A DNA stretch of 64,000 nucleotides, from the NCBI RefSeq assembly GCF_000473225.1, contig NZ_KI421509.1:3924165-3988164 (forward strand), given 5' to 3'. The stretch is from Sedimentitalea nanhaiensis DSM 24252 (lineage in GTDB: Bacteria > Pseudomonadota > Alphaproteobacteria > Rhodobacterales > Rhodobacteraceae). Under the pieces are notes generated by a model. The model was not told the DNA's origin and did not search any database. It worked only from the letters and a program-made list of their open reading frames with translations. This document shows positions 35,644 to 43,867 of this stretch, in pieces; the stretch's first letter is position 1, and each line of letters begins with the position of its first letter. Made by a program: the position numbers and the translations under genes.

Positions 35644-37239
35644 TCAGAGGTGGAAGATCTGATTCGAAATAACCACCACGATCAGCCCTGCCATGAGGGT
35701 CAGATATGGCAGCATGCCCGCCTTACGCACCGACAGGTCGGTATTGCCGCCAACTGTCAGATCCTCAAGCATCTTTTCCGGAAATTTGCCTTTGTCGGTG
35801 ACATAGTGGCGATAGGCAAACACCGGCAGGATCAAAGCAATTGCGATGATCGCGGACCGCAGGGTACCTTCGCCCCAGACATTCGCTCCTGCACCCAGCA
35901 GGACCGCATTCACAAACGCCAGACCGCCCCCGATCCACAGCAGGATTTTCGGGGCCTTCCAGGGCCGGTAGGCATTGCCATTGTCGATCCTGTGCAGCCA
36001 GCCGGAATGCAGGTTGAGGAAGTTGAACACCAGATAGCAGCAGTTCGAGACCGCCAGCACGAACAGATAGTCCGACATCATCAGCAGGATCAGGTTGAAC
36101 CCCAGATCGGTCCACATCGCCTTTGTCGGCGCTCCATGTTCGTTGGCGTGGGACAGGAACTTGGGGAGCCATCCGTCGACCGATCCCTGATACAGCGTGC
36201 GCGAAGATCCTGCCATCGAGGTCATGATCGCCAGTACCAGCGCCAGAAACAGCATCACCACCATGATCTTGGCGATGATCGATCCGCCACCGACCATACC
36301 CGCCATGGCACCGGCCACTGCCGAACCATCAACGATACCCGGTTCCAGCATGCCCTCGACTCCCAGAACGCCCTGAAAGCTGAGTGGAACCAATGTATAG
36401 ACCACGACGCAGACCACGCCGGCGGCGATGATCGCACGCACCGTGTCACGCTGTGGATCCTTGAACTCGCTGGTATAGCAGATCGCCGTTTCAAACGCAT
36501 AGGCCGACCAGGCGGCGATGAACAGACCGCCCAGAAACAGGGTTGTACCTTCGATGTCCCACGATCCCGAAATCGGTACCACCGGGGTCAGGTTGGCGGT
36601 CAGCACATCGCTCGTGAGCAAGGGCACGATACCGACGATCAGCAACGGGATCAGAACTGCCAGCCCCATGATTGTCTGGATCTTGGCAGCACGCGAAATT
36701 CCATGGTGCTGAGCCATGAACACGCAGAACAGAATAGCAGTGCCAACAATCGACGTCGTGTTTATGCGCAGCGTCAGACCTTCGTTCAGGAAATCCAGAT
36801 TCAGCAGCGTAATTTCCCACGCGTTGATCGAAGCTTCGGTGCCAAACAACGATGTCAGCACATAGCCGGCGGCAAGTCCGCCGCCAATGGCCAGGACCGG
36901 GGTCCACGCAAGCCAGTTGCACCAGACCGACAAGGGCGCGATGATCTTGGAATACCGCACCCAGGCCGCCGCGCCATAGACCGAAGCGCCGCCTGACTTG
37001 CTGGGGAACAGCCCCGCGATCTCGGCATAGACAAAGGCTTGCAGAAAGCCAAAGGAGACCGACAACATCCAGATCACCCAAGACGGACTACCAATCGTCG
37101 CGGCGATTCCACCGATCGAGAACAGGACCAGTGCGGGAACGCCCGAGGCCATCCAGAACGCATCCTTCCAGCCGATGGTCCTGTGTAGAGTTCCGCCGCC
37201 CCCGGATTGCGCAGTTGATTCGGTTGTTGAAACCATCAT
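35644..37239 (-). CDS. Second APC-superfamily permease
   Basis: A 531-residue transporter with about twelve to fourteen transmembrane segments. It starts MMVSTTES and enters its first helix at WMASGVPALVLFSIGG; SKSGGASVYGAAAWVRYSK and FIAAWSAYAFETAICYTSEFKDPQRD are APC-type motifs. The ATG at 37239 follows AAGGAG; upstream in-frame codons lie in the control region. It is only distantly like the first permease, divergent from dmmDABC and has its own terminator. Dimethylamine, methylamine or amino acid transport are candidates; none can be shown from sequence. Confidence 0.83.
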   Translation of the reverse strand: MMVSTTESTAQSGGGGTLHRTIGWKDAFWMASGVPALVLFSIGGIAATIGSPSWVIWMLSVSFGFLQAFVYAEIAGLFPSKSGGASVYGAAAWVRYSKIIAPLSVWCNWLAWTPVLAIGGGLAAGYVLTSLFGTEASINAWEITLLNLDFLNEGLTLRINTTSIVGTAILFCVFMAQHHGISRAAKIQTIMGLAVLIPLLIVGIVPLLTSDVLTANLTPVVPISGSWDIEGTTLFLGGLFIAAWSAYAFETAICYTSEFKDPQRDTVRAIIAAGVVCVVVYTLVPLSFQGVLGVEGMLEPGIVDGSAVAGAMAGMVGGGSIIAKIMVVMLFLALVLAIMTSMAGSSRTLYQGSVDGWLPKFLSHANEHGAPTKAMWTDLGFNLILLMMSDYLFVLAVSNCCYLVFNFLNLHSGWLHRIDNGNAYRPWKAPKILLWIGGGLAFVNAVLLGAGANVWGEGTLRSAIIAIALILPVFAYRHYVTDKGKFPEKMLEDLTVGGNTDLSVRKAGMLPYLTLMAGLIVVVISNQIFHL

Positions 37240-37590
37240 GTTTGCTCCTTGTTGGTTGCCGCGTATGATTTTTTTGCCTGCGGCTATTGAACTTACTGAT
37301 TGTGGGCGCTGTACGGGCGCATTCGAAAAGATGCCTGCCGCACGCATATTTGTTGCCCTGTAGTAAACTTTTATTCATGTACTATTGCTTTCTCCGCAAG
37401 CTTTCTGTCAACTGAGTTAGATCGAGCCTGTGTTTTTTGATGGCAATGCCCAGCAAAACTCTTCTCGGAGCGCGACCCGAGTTTCGGCAAGATACCAGCG
37501 GAAAGCTGACCCGTATTACCGGGTCAACTGTTTGAAATCAGGGCGCAATTTTATTTGCACACAAGAATCGCAACAGACAGGGAGACCAGA
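37240..37590. promoter_or_regulatory. Divergent control region of permease 2 and dmmDABC
   Basis: 351 bases without a gene. It holds an exact inverted repeat TGACCCG (37507-37513), six bases, CGGGTCA (37520-37526), 65 bases before the dmmD start; a related GACCCGAG sequence is near 37474. Such symmetry fits an operator for a dimeric regulator. The adjacent regulators at 41.5-43.3 kb are candidate binders, by inference. Confidence 0.5.
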
Positions 37591-38727
37591 ATGACGGCAT
37601 CATGGAGATTTTCGACCCTTGCGGACAGGCACCGTGCCTTGGGATCGAACCTGGAAGATTGGGGCGGAATGGGCACCGCATGGTCCTATGACAAGGATCA
37701 GGTCGAGGAATACATGGCGATCCGCACCAACGCCGGTTTCATGGACGTTTCCGGCCTGCACAAGGTGCATCTGGTTGGACCCCATGCGGCGCATGTGATC
37801 GACCGCGCCACCACGCGCAACGTGGAAAAGATCAAACCGGGCCGGTCCTCCTATGCCACCATGTTGAACGACGAGGGCAAGTTCGTCGACGACTGCGTGA
37901 TCTATCGCATGGGGCCGAACAGCTGGATGGTTGTGCATGGCACCGGCGGCGGCCACGAACAATTGACGATGGCGGCGACGGGACGTGATGTGGATGTACG
38001 TTTTGACGACAACCTGCACGACATTTCGTTGCAAGGCCCCAAGGCCGTCGATTTCCTGCAGGAGCAGGGCGTGCCGGGTATCCGCGATCAGGTGTATTTC
38101 AGCCATCAGCACACCACGCTGTTCGACAAGCCGGTGACGATCTCGCGCACGGGCTATACCGGTGAGCGGGGCTATGAAATCTTCTGCCGCGGTCAGGACG
38201 CGCCACATATCTGGGACACTCTTGTCGAAAAAGGCGCACCCAAGGGCATCATCCCGACCCGGTTCACCACGCTGGACTGGCTGCGGGCCGAAAGCTATCT
38301 GTTGTTCTTTCCCTATGACAACTCGGAAATGTACCCTTTCGAGGATGAAAAAGCCGGTGACACCCTGTGGGAACTGGGCCTGGACTTTACCGTTTCTCCG
38401 GGCAAAACCGGGTTCCGCGGTGCCGAAGAGCATTACCGCCTGCAGGGCAAGGAACGTTTCAAGATCTACGGCGTCAAGCTGGAGGGCGAGGAACCGGCCG
38501 AAGAAGGCGCGCCTCTGCTGAAGAACGGCAAGCAGGTTGGTGTTGTCACCATCGGAATGTATTCTCCTCTGAACAAATGGAACGTCGGAATTGCCCGCAT
38601 GCCCGTCGACTGTGCGGTGGACGGCACGCAGATGGCGGTCAAGAACGCGAGCGGCGAGATCAAATGCGTGGCCCATGCGATGCCGTTCCATGACCCGGAC
38701 AAAAAGCGGCGGACCGCCAAAGGCTGA
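37591..38727 (+). CDS. dmmD: GcvT-family protein DmmD of the dimethylamine operon
   Basis: A 378-residue aminomethyltransferase (GcvT) fold protein. It shows the folate-binding pattern of the family (TMLNDEGKFVDDCVIYRM with the conserved aspartate, ISLQGPKAVDFL, SRTGYTGERGYEIF and the C-terminal VGVVTIGMYSPLNKWNVGIARM). It leads dmmABC, as in Ruegeria and other marine Rhodobacteraceae. A THF-dependent capture of the formaldehyde released by dimethylamine demethylation is the obvious hypothesis. It does not resemble the DMSP demethylase DmdA in its N-terminal region. The start at 37591 follows GGGAG. Confidence 0.85.
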   Translation: MTASWRFSTLADRHRALGSNLEDWGGMGTAWSYDKDQVEEYMAIRTNAGFMDVSGLHKVHLVGPHAAHVIDRATTRNVEKIKPGRSSYATMLNDEGKFVDDCVIYRMGPNSWMVVHGTGGGHEQLTMAATGRDVDVRFDDNLHDISLQGPKAVDFLQEQGVPGIRDQVYFSHQHTTLFDKPVTISRTGYTGERGYEIFCRGQDAPHIWDTLVEKGAPKGIIPTRFTTLDWLRAESYLLFFPYDNSEMYPFEDEKAGDTLWELGLDFTVSPGKTGFRGAEEHYRLQGKERFKIYGVKLEGEEPAEEGAPLLKNGKQVGVVTIGMYSPLNKWNVGIARMPVDCAVDGTQMAVKNASGEIKCVAHAMPFHDPDKKRRTAKG

Positions 38728-38806
38728 TCCGGAACAGAGGTGCGGGGCCGGTTCGGTCCCGCATTTTGATTATTGCTGACATGAAACACTGGAGGGATAT
38801 GGGCTG

Positions 38807-39415
38807 ATGTCCAAATTCGAGTTTCCCGAATCCATCAACAGCCGACCGGTCTGGGGCACGCTTGAACCGCGCCCGGGCAAATCACACCTGATGATCGCAG
38901 ACGCCGAGGGCGCCGAAGCATTGTTGGAACTGGCCAAGGCGGATGACCGTCTGATGTCCAAATCCACCATTCTCTACTTTCCCAAAGGCACCGGCGAAAC
39001 CTATCTGGAAGATCTGGAAAACCTGGGCGCGGCGCAGTTGTACGTCGGACCAAGCTATTCGGCGGCAGTGGCCCGTCTGCGCCGCATCCTGCAGGATGCT
39101 CATATGGGGTTGCAGATCTACCTGAGCGGCACGGAAAGCCTTATGGGGCAGGCGATGCGTGAAGCCGCCGATGCCGGTATTCCGCACAGTGCAATTCAGA
39201 CCGAACATCGCGGTTCGGTCGCACGCCGGATGCAATGCGTGCATTGCAAGGGTATCACCGACGACGTGATGACCGATCCGTTTGTCTGTTCCCATTGTGG
39301 TCTGAACCTGTTCGTACGCGATCACTATTCGCGCCGGATCGCCGCCTATCAGGGCGTCTGCGTCGATGCCGAGAATCCCGGCAATGTGCCCGAACCGGTG
39401 GAGCTGTACTCATGA
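38807..39415 (+). CDS. dmmA: Dimethylamine monooxygenase subunit DmmA
   Basis: A 202-residue component of the three-part dimethylamine monooxygenase. The C-terminal part has a zinc-ribbon or rubredoxin-like cysteine set (C144, C147, C161, C164, in CVHC and CSHC) as in the DmmA family; the N-terminal half is an alpha/beta domain. It may hold a metal centre for electron transfer or assembly. The stop overlaps dmmB (ATGA). Naming follows the dmmDABC order of marine Rhodobacteraceae. Confidence 0.87.
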   Translation: MSKFEFPESINSRPVWGTLEPRPGKSHLMIADAEGAEALLELAKADDRLMSKSTILYFPKGTGETYLEDLENLGAAQLYVGPSYSAAVARLRRILQDAHMGLQIYLSGTESLMGQAMREAADAGIPHSAIQTEHRGSVARRMQCVHCKGITDDVMTDPFVCSHCGLNLFVRDHYSRRIAAYQGVCVDAENPGNVPEPVELYS

Positions 39416-40377
39416 GCGCCGGAACCAACAAGATCGCAGTAACCGTGAGCGAAGTGGTCGAGGTCAACGAACTGGTCAAACGCTTTCGTTTTGTGCGCAG
39501 CGACGGTGGGCTGTTGCCCACGTTTTCAGGCGGCGCGCACACGGTTGTCGAGATGCACGATGGCGAAATCCAGCGCCTGAATCCCTATTCTCTGATGTCC
39601 GATCCGATGGATCAGACCGCTTATACCATTTCGGTGCGACGCGATGACGTTGGCCGGGGCGGGTCGCTTTTCATGCACACGCAGGTGAAACCCGGCGATC
39701 AGATGGTGATCAGCTATCCGGTCAACCTGTTCTCTTTGGATCTGCGGGCCCGCAAACATCTGATGATCGCGGGTGGTATCGGCATCACGCCGTTCCTGGC
39801 CCAGATCAAGCAGTTGACGGCAACGAACGGTCGGTTCGAACTCCATTACGCCTGCCGCTCGCCAGCGTTGGGGTCGTATGTCGATGAGCTGTGCGATCAT
39901 CACCCCAACAACGTACACATCTACTACGATGAACAGAAACAGTCGATCGACCTGGAACATTTGCTGGACGGCCAGCCGCTGGGCACACATATCTATGTAT
40001 GCGGCCCCAAAGGGATGATCGACTGGGTGCGGGGCAAGGCCGAGGCGCTCGGCTGGCCTCGCGAGGCGGTGCATTACGAAGAATTTCTGGCTCCGCAATC
40101 CGGCAAGCCGTTCGAAGTCAAGCTGGCCGTGTCCAACAAGGTCATCCGGGTTGGCGAACACCAAAGCCTGCTGGAAGCCATCGAAGCCGCAGGAGTCGAT
40201 GCCCCCTATTTGTGCCGGGGCGGTGCCTGCGGGCAGTGCGAAACCGATGTCATTGGTTATGACGGCAAGTTCCTGCACTATGATCACTGGCTGGAAGACG
40301 ATCAGAAGGCCAGCGGAAAGAAGATCATGCCCTGCGTCAGCCGGTTCGAGGGCAAAACCCTGGTACTGGACCGCTGA
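39412..40377 (+). CDS. dmmB: Dimethylamine monooxygenase reductase subunit DmmB
   Basis: Electron-transfer subunit of the VanB/phthalate dioxygenase reductase type. The 321-residue protein has a flavin-binding domain (NPYSLMS, residues 57-63), an NAD(P)H domain (GGIGITPFLAQI, 121-132; YVCGPKGMI) and a C-terminal plant-type [2Fe-2S] ferredoxin domain with C268, C273, C276 and C308. The ATG overlaps the dmmA stop. It should pass electrons from NAD(P)H to the haem subunit. Confidence 0.92.
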   Translation: MSAGTNKIAVTVSEVVEVNELVKRFRFVRSDGGLLPTFSGGAHTVVEMHDGEIQRLNPYSLMSDPMDQTAYTISVRRDDVGRGGSLFMHTQVKPGDQMVISYPVNLFSLDLRARKHLMIAGGIGITPFLAQIKQLTATNGRFELHYACRSPALGSYVDELCDHHPNNVHIYYDEQKQSIDLEHLLDGQPLGTHIYVCGPKGMIDWVRGKAEALGWPREAVHYEEFLAPQSGKPFEVKLAVSNKVIRVGEHQSLLEAIEAAGVDAPYLCRGGACGQCETDVIGYDGKFLHYDHWLEDDQKASGKKIMPCVSRFEGKTLVLDR

Positions 40378-40388
40378 GGAGAGAGATC

Positions 40389-41456
40389 ATGACAATCCAA
40401 TTCAACGACGAGACCTTTCGCGACGACTATACGTTCCGCAATTCGCAATGGGCCATTGATCGCTTCCCCTTTCCGTTTCACGAAGACAGCTACATGTATT
40501 CGGTGAACATGGAACAGCATCAGGGTGGACCCGCAGGATCGGTTTTCGAGAAACGGTTTGATGTCGACGAGCATTACGTTTCTGAAATGAAGGATCGGGC
40601 GCTTGTGCTGGCCGAGGATCCGCTGCGTTGTCAGTGCCTGCCGCATATGACGCTGGCGGGTTGGGACTTGCTGGAGTTGATCATGGTCAGCAAGTCCGAG
40701 GATTATCCGGATCTGTTCGAGCTGCACCGGGAAGGCAACAACTGGCACTGGATCAACAAACCACTGGGCATCGACCACAAATTTGTGTTCCTGGATGAAA
40801 CCACGCTGCCATATGGCCCGATGGAATATATCACCCGCCAAAGCCAGGGCGATTTCGCGGTGCTGGATCAGCGTGACGACAACCTTTGGATGGACGCGGG
40901 CATGGTCACCACCCAGGCGGACTGGAGTCTGGACTTCGACATCGGAATGAACTTCTTTGAATGGCATGCGCCCGTGCCCAAGGCGAATGAGATGGGCATT
41001 TTCGTGCGGGCGCTGAAATTTCTGCTGAACATCCAGCAGGGAACGCCAGCACGGCGCCTGAACTGGACCATGACGGTCAATCCTCTGCTCGATACCAGCC
41101 CTGAAAATTACCACAAATGGGGCGTTCAAAAGACCACGCTGACGCCGGAAAACATCGGCACAAAACAGCATCTGCGCGTCGAGTTGCAGACCTTCTTCCG
41201 CCTGCCGCGGTCCAATGCGCTGGTGTTCCCGATCCGCTGCTATCTGATCAGCCTGCAGGATCTGGTAACCGTTCCGAAATGGGGCCGCCGCCTGCACCGG
41301 GTAATCCGCGATCTTCCGGTCGAACTGGCGACATACAAAGGGTTCATCGACAATCGGCCGATGATCGTTGACTACCTGTCACAGTTTGACGACGGGTTGC
41401 CGACTTCGGACGGCATCTGGCCGGACAAGAACACCGAGCCGCCACTGCAGACCTGA
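40389..41456 (+). CDS. dmmC: Dimethylamine monooxygenase haem subunit DmmC (DUF3445/HODM)
   Basis: A 355-residue protein of the haem-dependent oxidative N-demethylase alpha-subunit family (DUF3445). It demethylates dimethylamine to methylamine and formaldehyde with O2. The family hallmarks seen are the N-terminal FPFPFHEDSYMYSVNM, HWINKPLGIDHKFVFLDETTLPYGPM and the C-terminal ELQTFFRLPRSNALVFPIRCYL. AGGAGAG precedes the ATG. It ends the dmmDABC operon and is convergent with the XRE-cupin gene at a 15-base gap. Confidence 0.9.
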   Translation: MTIQFNDETFRDDYTFRNSQWAIDRFPFPFHEDSYMYSVNMEQHQGGPAGSVFEKRFDVDEHYVSEMKDRALVLAEDPLRCQCLPHMTLAGWDLLELIMVSKSEDYPDLFELHREGNNWHWINKPLGIDHKFVFLDETTLPYGPMEYITRQSQGDFAVLDQRDDNLWMDAGMVTTQADWSLDFDIGMNFFEWHAPVPKANEMGIFVRALKFLLNIQQGTPARRLNWTMTVNPLLDTSPENYHKWGVQKTTLTPENIGTKQHLRVELQTFFRLPRSNALVFPIRCYLISLQDLVTVPKWGRRLHRVIRDLPVELATYKGFIDNRPMIVDYLSQFDDGLPTSDGIWPDKNTEPPLQT

Positions 41457-41471
41457 CGGCCTGCCCACGCA

Positions 41472-42128
41472 TCAGGAATGTTGCGGGTACGAAATGATCG
41501 ACAGATAGCGGGCCGGCAGTTTGTTCAGCTTTTCCGGCCCGTGTGGTGCGTCAGCGTCGAAAAACAGCGTATCGCCGGGTTCCAGATCGTAGACCTCGGT
41601 CCCATGGCGATACCCGATCTCGCCTTCAAGCATATAGATGGTTTCAATCCCGTCATGTTGAAACGCCGGAAACACGTCGGACTGCTCGGTCAGCGTGATC
41701 AGATAGGGTTCTACGATCACTCCGCTGGCGTTGGATCCGATATGGCCCAACAGATTGTACTGATGGCCCGCGCGGGTGCCCATGCGCTCGGTCTCGACAC
41801 CTTGTCCGGATTTGGTCAGCATCGCGCCTCGATATTCTTCGAACCGGCGCAAAAAGGCGGTCAACGGTACGCTGAGCGCGTTGGCGAGCGCCTGCAGAGT
41901 AGTCAGAGAAGGCGAAGTGTTGCCGTTCTCTATCTTCGACAGCATCCCGATCGACAGCCCCGTTGCTTCGGCCAACGCCACAACGGTCATGTTCTGCTGC
42001 TTGCGAAAGGCGCGAACCTCCTTGCCAATCGCCACTTCCAAGTTTTTCTCGCGGCCATCACGGACGCGATGCGGATCCTGATTCAGGGCGGATTTGACCT
42101 TTTTCAGCGCATCTGCTTCGGATTTCAT
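41472..42128 (-). CDS. XRE-family regulator with cupin sensor domain
   Basis: A 218-residue transcription factor. The N-terminal helix-turn-helix (VVALAEATGLSIGMLSKIENGNTSPSLTTLQALANAL) is followed by a C-terminal cupin domain (DGIETIYMLEGEIGYRHGTEVYDLEPGDTLFFDADAPHG) with histidine/glutamate residues able to bind a metal or small ligand. This design is common among regulators of amine and amino acid catabolism. The start at 42128 was chosen; an upstream codon in the same frame is possible. It is divergent from an AraC-type gene and convergent with dmmC. Confidence 0.85.
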   Translation of the reverse strand: MKSEADALKKVKSALNQDPHRVRDGREKNLEVAIGKEVRAFRKQQNMTVVALAEATGLSIGMLSKIENGNTSPSLTTLQALANALSVPLTAFLRRFEEYRGAMLTKSGQGVETERMGTRAGHQYNLLGHIGSNASGVIVEPYLITLTEQSDVFPAFQHDGIETIYMLEGEIGYRHGTEVYDLEPGDTLFFDADAPHGPEKLNKLPARYLSIISYPQHS

Positions 42129-42218
42129 GGCTGGCCTTCCCGATCTTGTGTTAGTTTCGAGGTTACAGCGTGTTGATCCATCCCAAGAGAAAAATCGTGC
42201 AATTTCAGCCAAACGCTC

Positions 42219-42243
42219 GGAAACTGTTTCCTGTGGGTAACAA
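42219..42243. promoter_or_regulatory. Inverted repeat in the XRE/AraC divergent region
   Basis: GGAAAC, T, GTTTCC is an exact inverted repeat at 42219-42231. It is followed by a direct repeat GGTAAC-N4-GGTAAC that runs into the start of the AraC-type gene. Location next to the start codon suggests an operator for autoregulation or for the divergent XRE-cupin protein. Confidence 0.45.
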
Positions 42244-43254
42244 ATGGTAACTGTAAATAATAGCCCGGCGGTGCTGGGATTCCTGATTTTTCCGGGCTTC
42301 CCGATGGCTTGCCTGACATCGGCGATCGAACCCTTGCGGGCGGCAAACGAGATCGCGGGACAGACTGCATTTGCATGGAAACTGATTTCGGAAACGGGCG
42401 ATAGGGTTCGCTCCAGTGCCGCTGTCAGCTTTGATCCGGATTTGGCCCTTCGGGACGTCGAGGACCTGAATTACCTTTTTCTGCTCAGCAGTCCACTGGC
42501 GCCGTTTGCAACCGCCAAGGCCACGCAAGGGCATCTACGCCGATTGGCCCGCCACGGAATGACGCTGGGCGGGGTCAGTGGCGGTGTCTTTCCAATGGCG
42601 CGCGCCGGGTTGCTCGAGGACCATGTCTGTAGCGTGCACTGGTGTTACGAAGCGGCTTTCGCAGCCGAGTTCCCGCATCTCAGAACCACCGACGATGTCA
42701 TTGTGATTGACCGGCAACGCCAGACGGCTTCGGGGGCTGCGGCAGTCTTTGATCTGATGCTGCACCTGATCGATCAGACCCTGGGAGAGGATGTCACGAC
42801 CGAGGTCGCCTGCTGGTTCCAGCATCCGCTGGTGCGCGGGCAGGGGGTGCGCCAGAAGATCCCGACGGTGCGCGGCGAAAGCACCTCGGACATGTTGCCC
42901 GAGACCGTCGCCCAAGCGGTACGGATCTTTGCCAGCCACATCGAGGACCCGCTCAACGTGGCCGATGTGGCGCGGATCGTAGGCGTGTCGCCGCGCCAGC
43001 TAGAACGCCTGTTCAAAGGATCGACTGGGCGCAGCCCGTCTCAATATTACCGGTCGCTGCGGATGAACGCCGCGCGCCAACTGGTACAATATTCGCGGGA
43101 CACCATGACCCAGATCGCCTTGGCTGTCGGCTATGCCACGGCGACCCCGATGGTGGCCCACTACCGCGAAGCCTTTGGCCTGACCCCGCAACAGGACCGC
43201 AAGAAGATCAACCTGTTCCGGGTCGAGAACAACCGCTCGATCCCGTCGGTCTGA
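42244..43254 (+). CDS. GlxA-type AraC-family regulator (amidotransferase-like plus HTH)
   Basis: A 336-residue regulator with an N-terminal DJ-1/PfpI-like domain (about 1-190: FLIFPGFPMACLTSAIEPLRAAN, GGVSGGVFPMARAGLL) and a C-terminal AraC helix-turn-helix pair (ISPRQLER-type motif VSPRQLERLFKGSTGRSPSQYYRSLR; MTQIALAVGYATATPMVAHYREAFG). Relatives such as GbdR and CdhR control glycine betaine, dimethylglycine or carnitine use, so a quaternary or methylated amine ligand is likely. It stands between dmm and mgd operons. Serine replaces the usual nucleophilic cysteine region, as in non-catalytic members. Confidence 0.87.
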   Translation: MVTVNNSPAVLGFLIFPGFPMACLTSAIEPLRAANEIAGQTAFAWKLISETGDRVRSSAAVSFDPDLALRDVEDLNYLFLLSSPLAPFATAKATQGHLRRLARHGMTLGGVSGGVFPMARAGLLEDHVCSVHWCYEAAFAAEFPHLRTTDDVIVIDRQRQTASGAAAVFDLMLHLIDQTLGEDVTTEVACWFQHPLVRGQGVRQKIPTVRGESTSDMLPETVAQAVRIFASHIEDPLNVADVARIVGVSPRQLERLFKGSTGRSPSQYYRSLRMNAARQLVQYSRDTMTQIALAVGYATATPMVAHYREAFGLTPQQDRKKINLFRVENNRSIPSV

Positions 43255-43255
43255 G

Positions 43256-43867
43256 TCAGATTGCGCTGGTCGCCGCCGTCATCAGTGCATGATGGATTGA
43301 GCGGGCGGACGAACGTGGGCCAAGGACGCTGAAATGATCGTCCTGCGGGCGACGGATCAGAAGACAGCCCAGATGCTCCAGCCGGGTTCGGGTCACGGAA
43401 CCCGGTGCCATCGAGCGGGTATCGGCGTTGCACAGTCGCTCCAGAACGTCGTGACAGCGCTCTCCCTGCAAGTCGAACCGCACCCAGCCATCTGTCTGTT
43501 CTGTGACCGAGGCGGTGTCGCCCAGTGCCGCCTTGATCTGCGCCGCAAGAGACTCGTGGGTGTCATGCGGGGCTTCGATCATCCATTGGTCGGGTCCGAT
43601 CCAGAACACCCCGAACGGATCCGGTTCTGCGGTTCGCGCCACATCCGGCAGCGCCATGCCAAGAAACGCCCGCGCGGCGCTGGCCATAGCCGGTTCCTGA
43701 CCCAGCCGTGCGGCCACCGAGGCCAGCGCCCAATCCGGACATTCGGAAATCCGCAAGCCGTCGAAACTATCGACGCGGGCGGTTGTGCCGCCAAGGGCGG
43801 TCAGGGGAGTGAGATCAAGCACGCAGACGGTCTCCTTTAGGGTCGACAAAATGGGCACTGACGACAT
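43256..43867 (-). CDS. mgdD: N-methylglutamate dehydrogenase subunit D (sarcosine oxidase gamma-like)
   Basis: A 203-residue SoxG-like subunit with the family features WALASVAARLG, FGVFWIGPDQWMIEAP, VTEQTDGWVRFDLQG and RLCNADTRSMAPGSVTRTRLEHLGCLL. It completes the four-subunit enzyme that oxidises N-methylglutamate to glutamate and a THF-bound C1 unit. The ATG at 43867 has GAGG at correct distance but lies 53 bases inside mgdC; a GTG at 43822 is an alternative start. Last gene of mgdABCD. Confidence 0.88.
   Translation of the reverse strand: MSSVPILSTLKETVCVLDLTPLTALGGTTARVDSFDGLRISECPDWALASVAARLGQEPAMASAARAFLGMALPDVARTAEPDPFGVFWIGPDQWMIEAPHDTHESLAAQIKAALGDTASVTEQTDGWVRFDLQGERCHDVLERLCNADTRSMAPGSVTRTRLEHLGCLLIRRPQDDHFSVLGPRSSARSIHHALMTAATSAI

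Noticed and set aside
33143-36996. Antisense frames of 437 and 498 codons opposite the two permease genes
   Set aside because: Readings rich in histidine, glutamine and arginine, the expected mirror of hydrophobic membrane proteins.
37591-38727. DMSP demethylase dmdA
   Set aside because: Same GcvT fold, but the N-terminal sequence does not resemble DmdA and it heads dmmABC.
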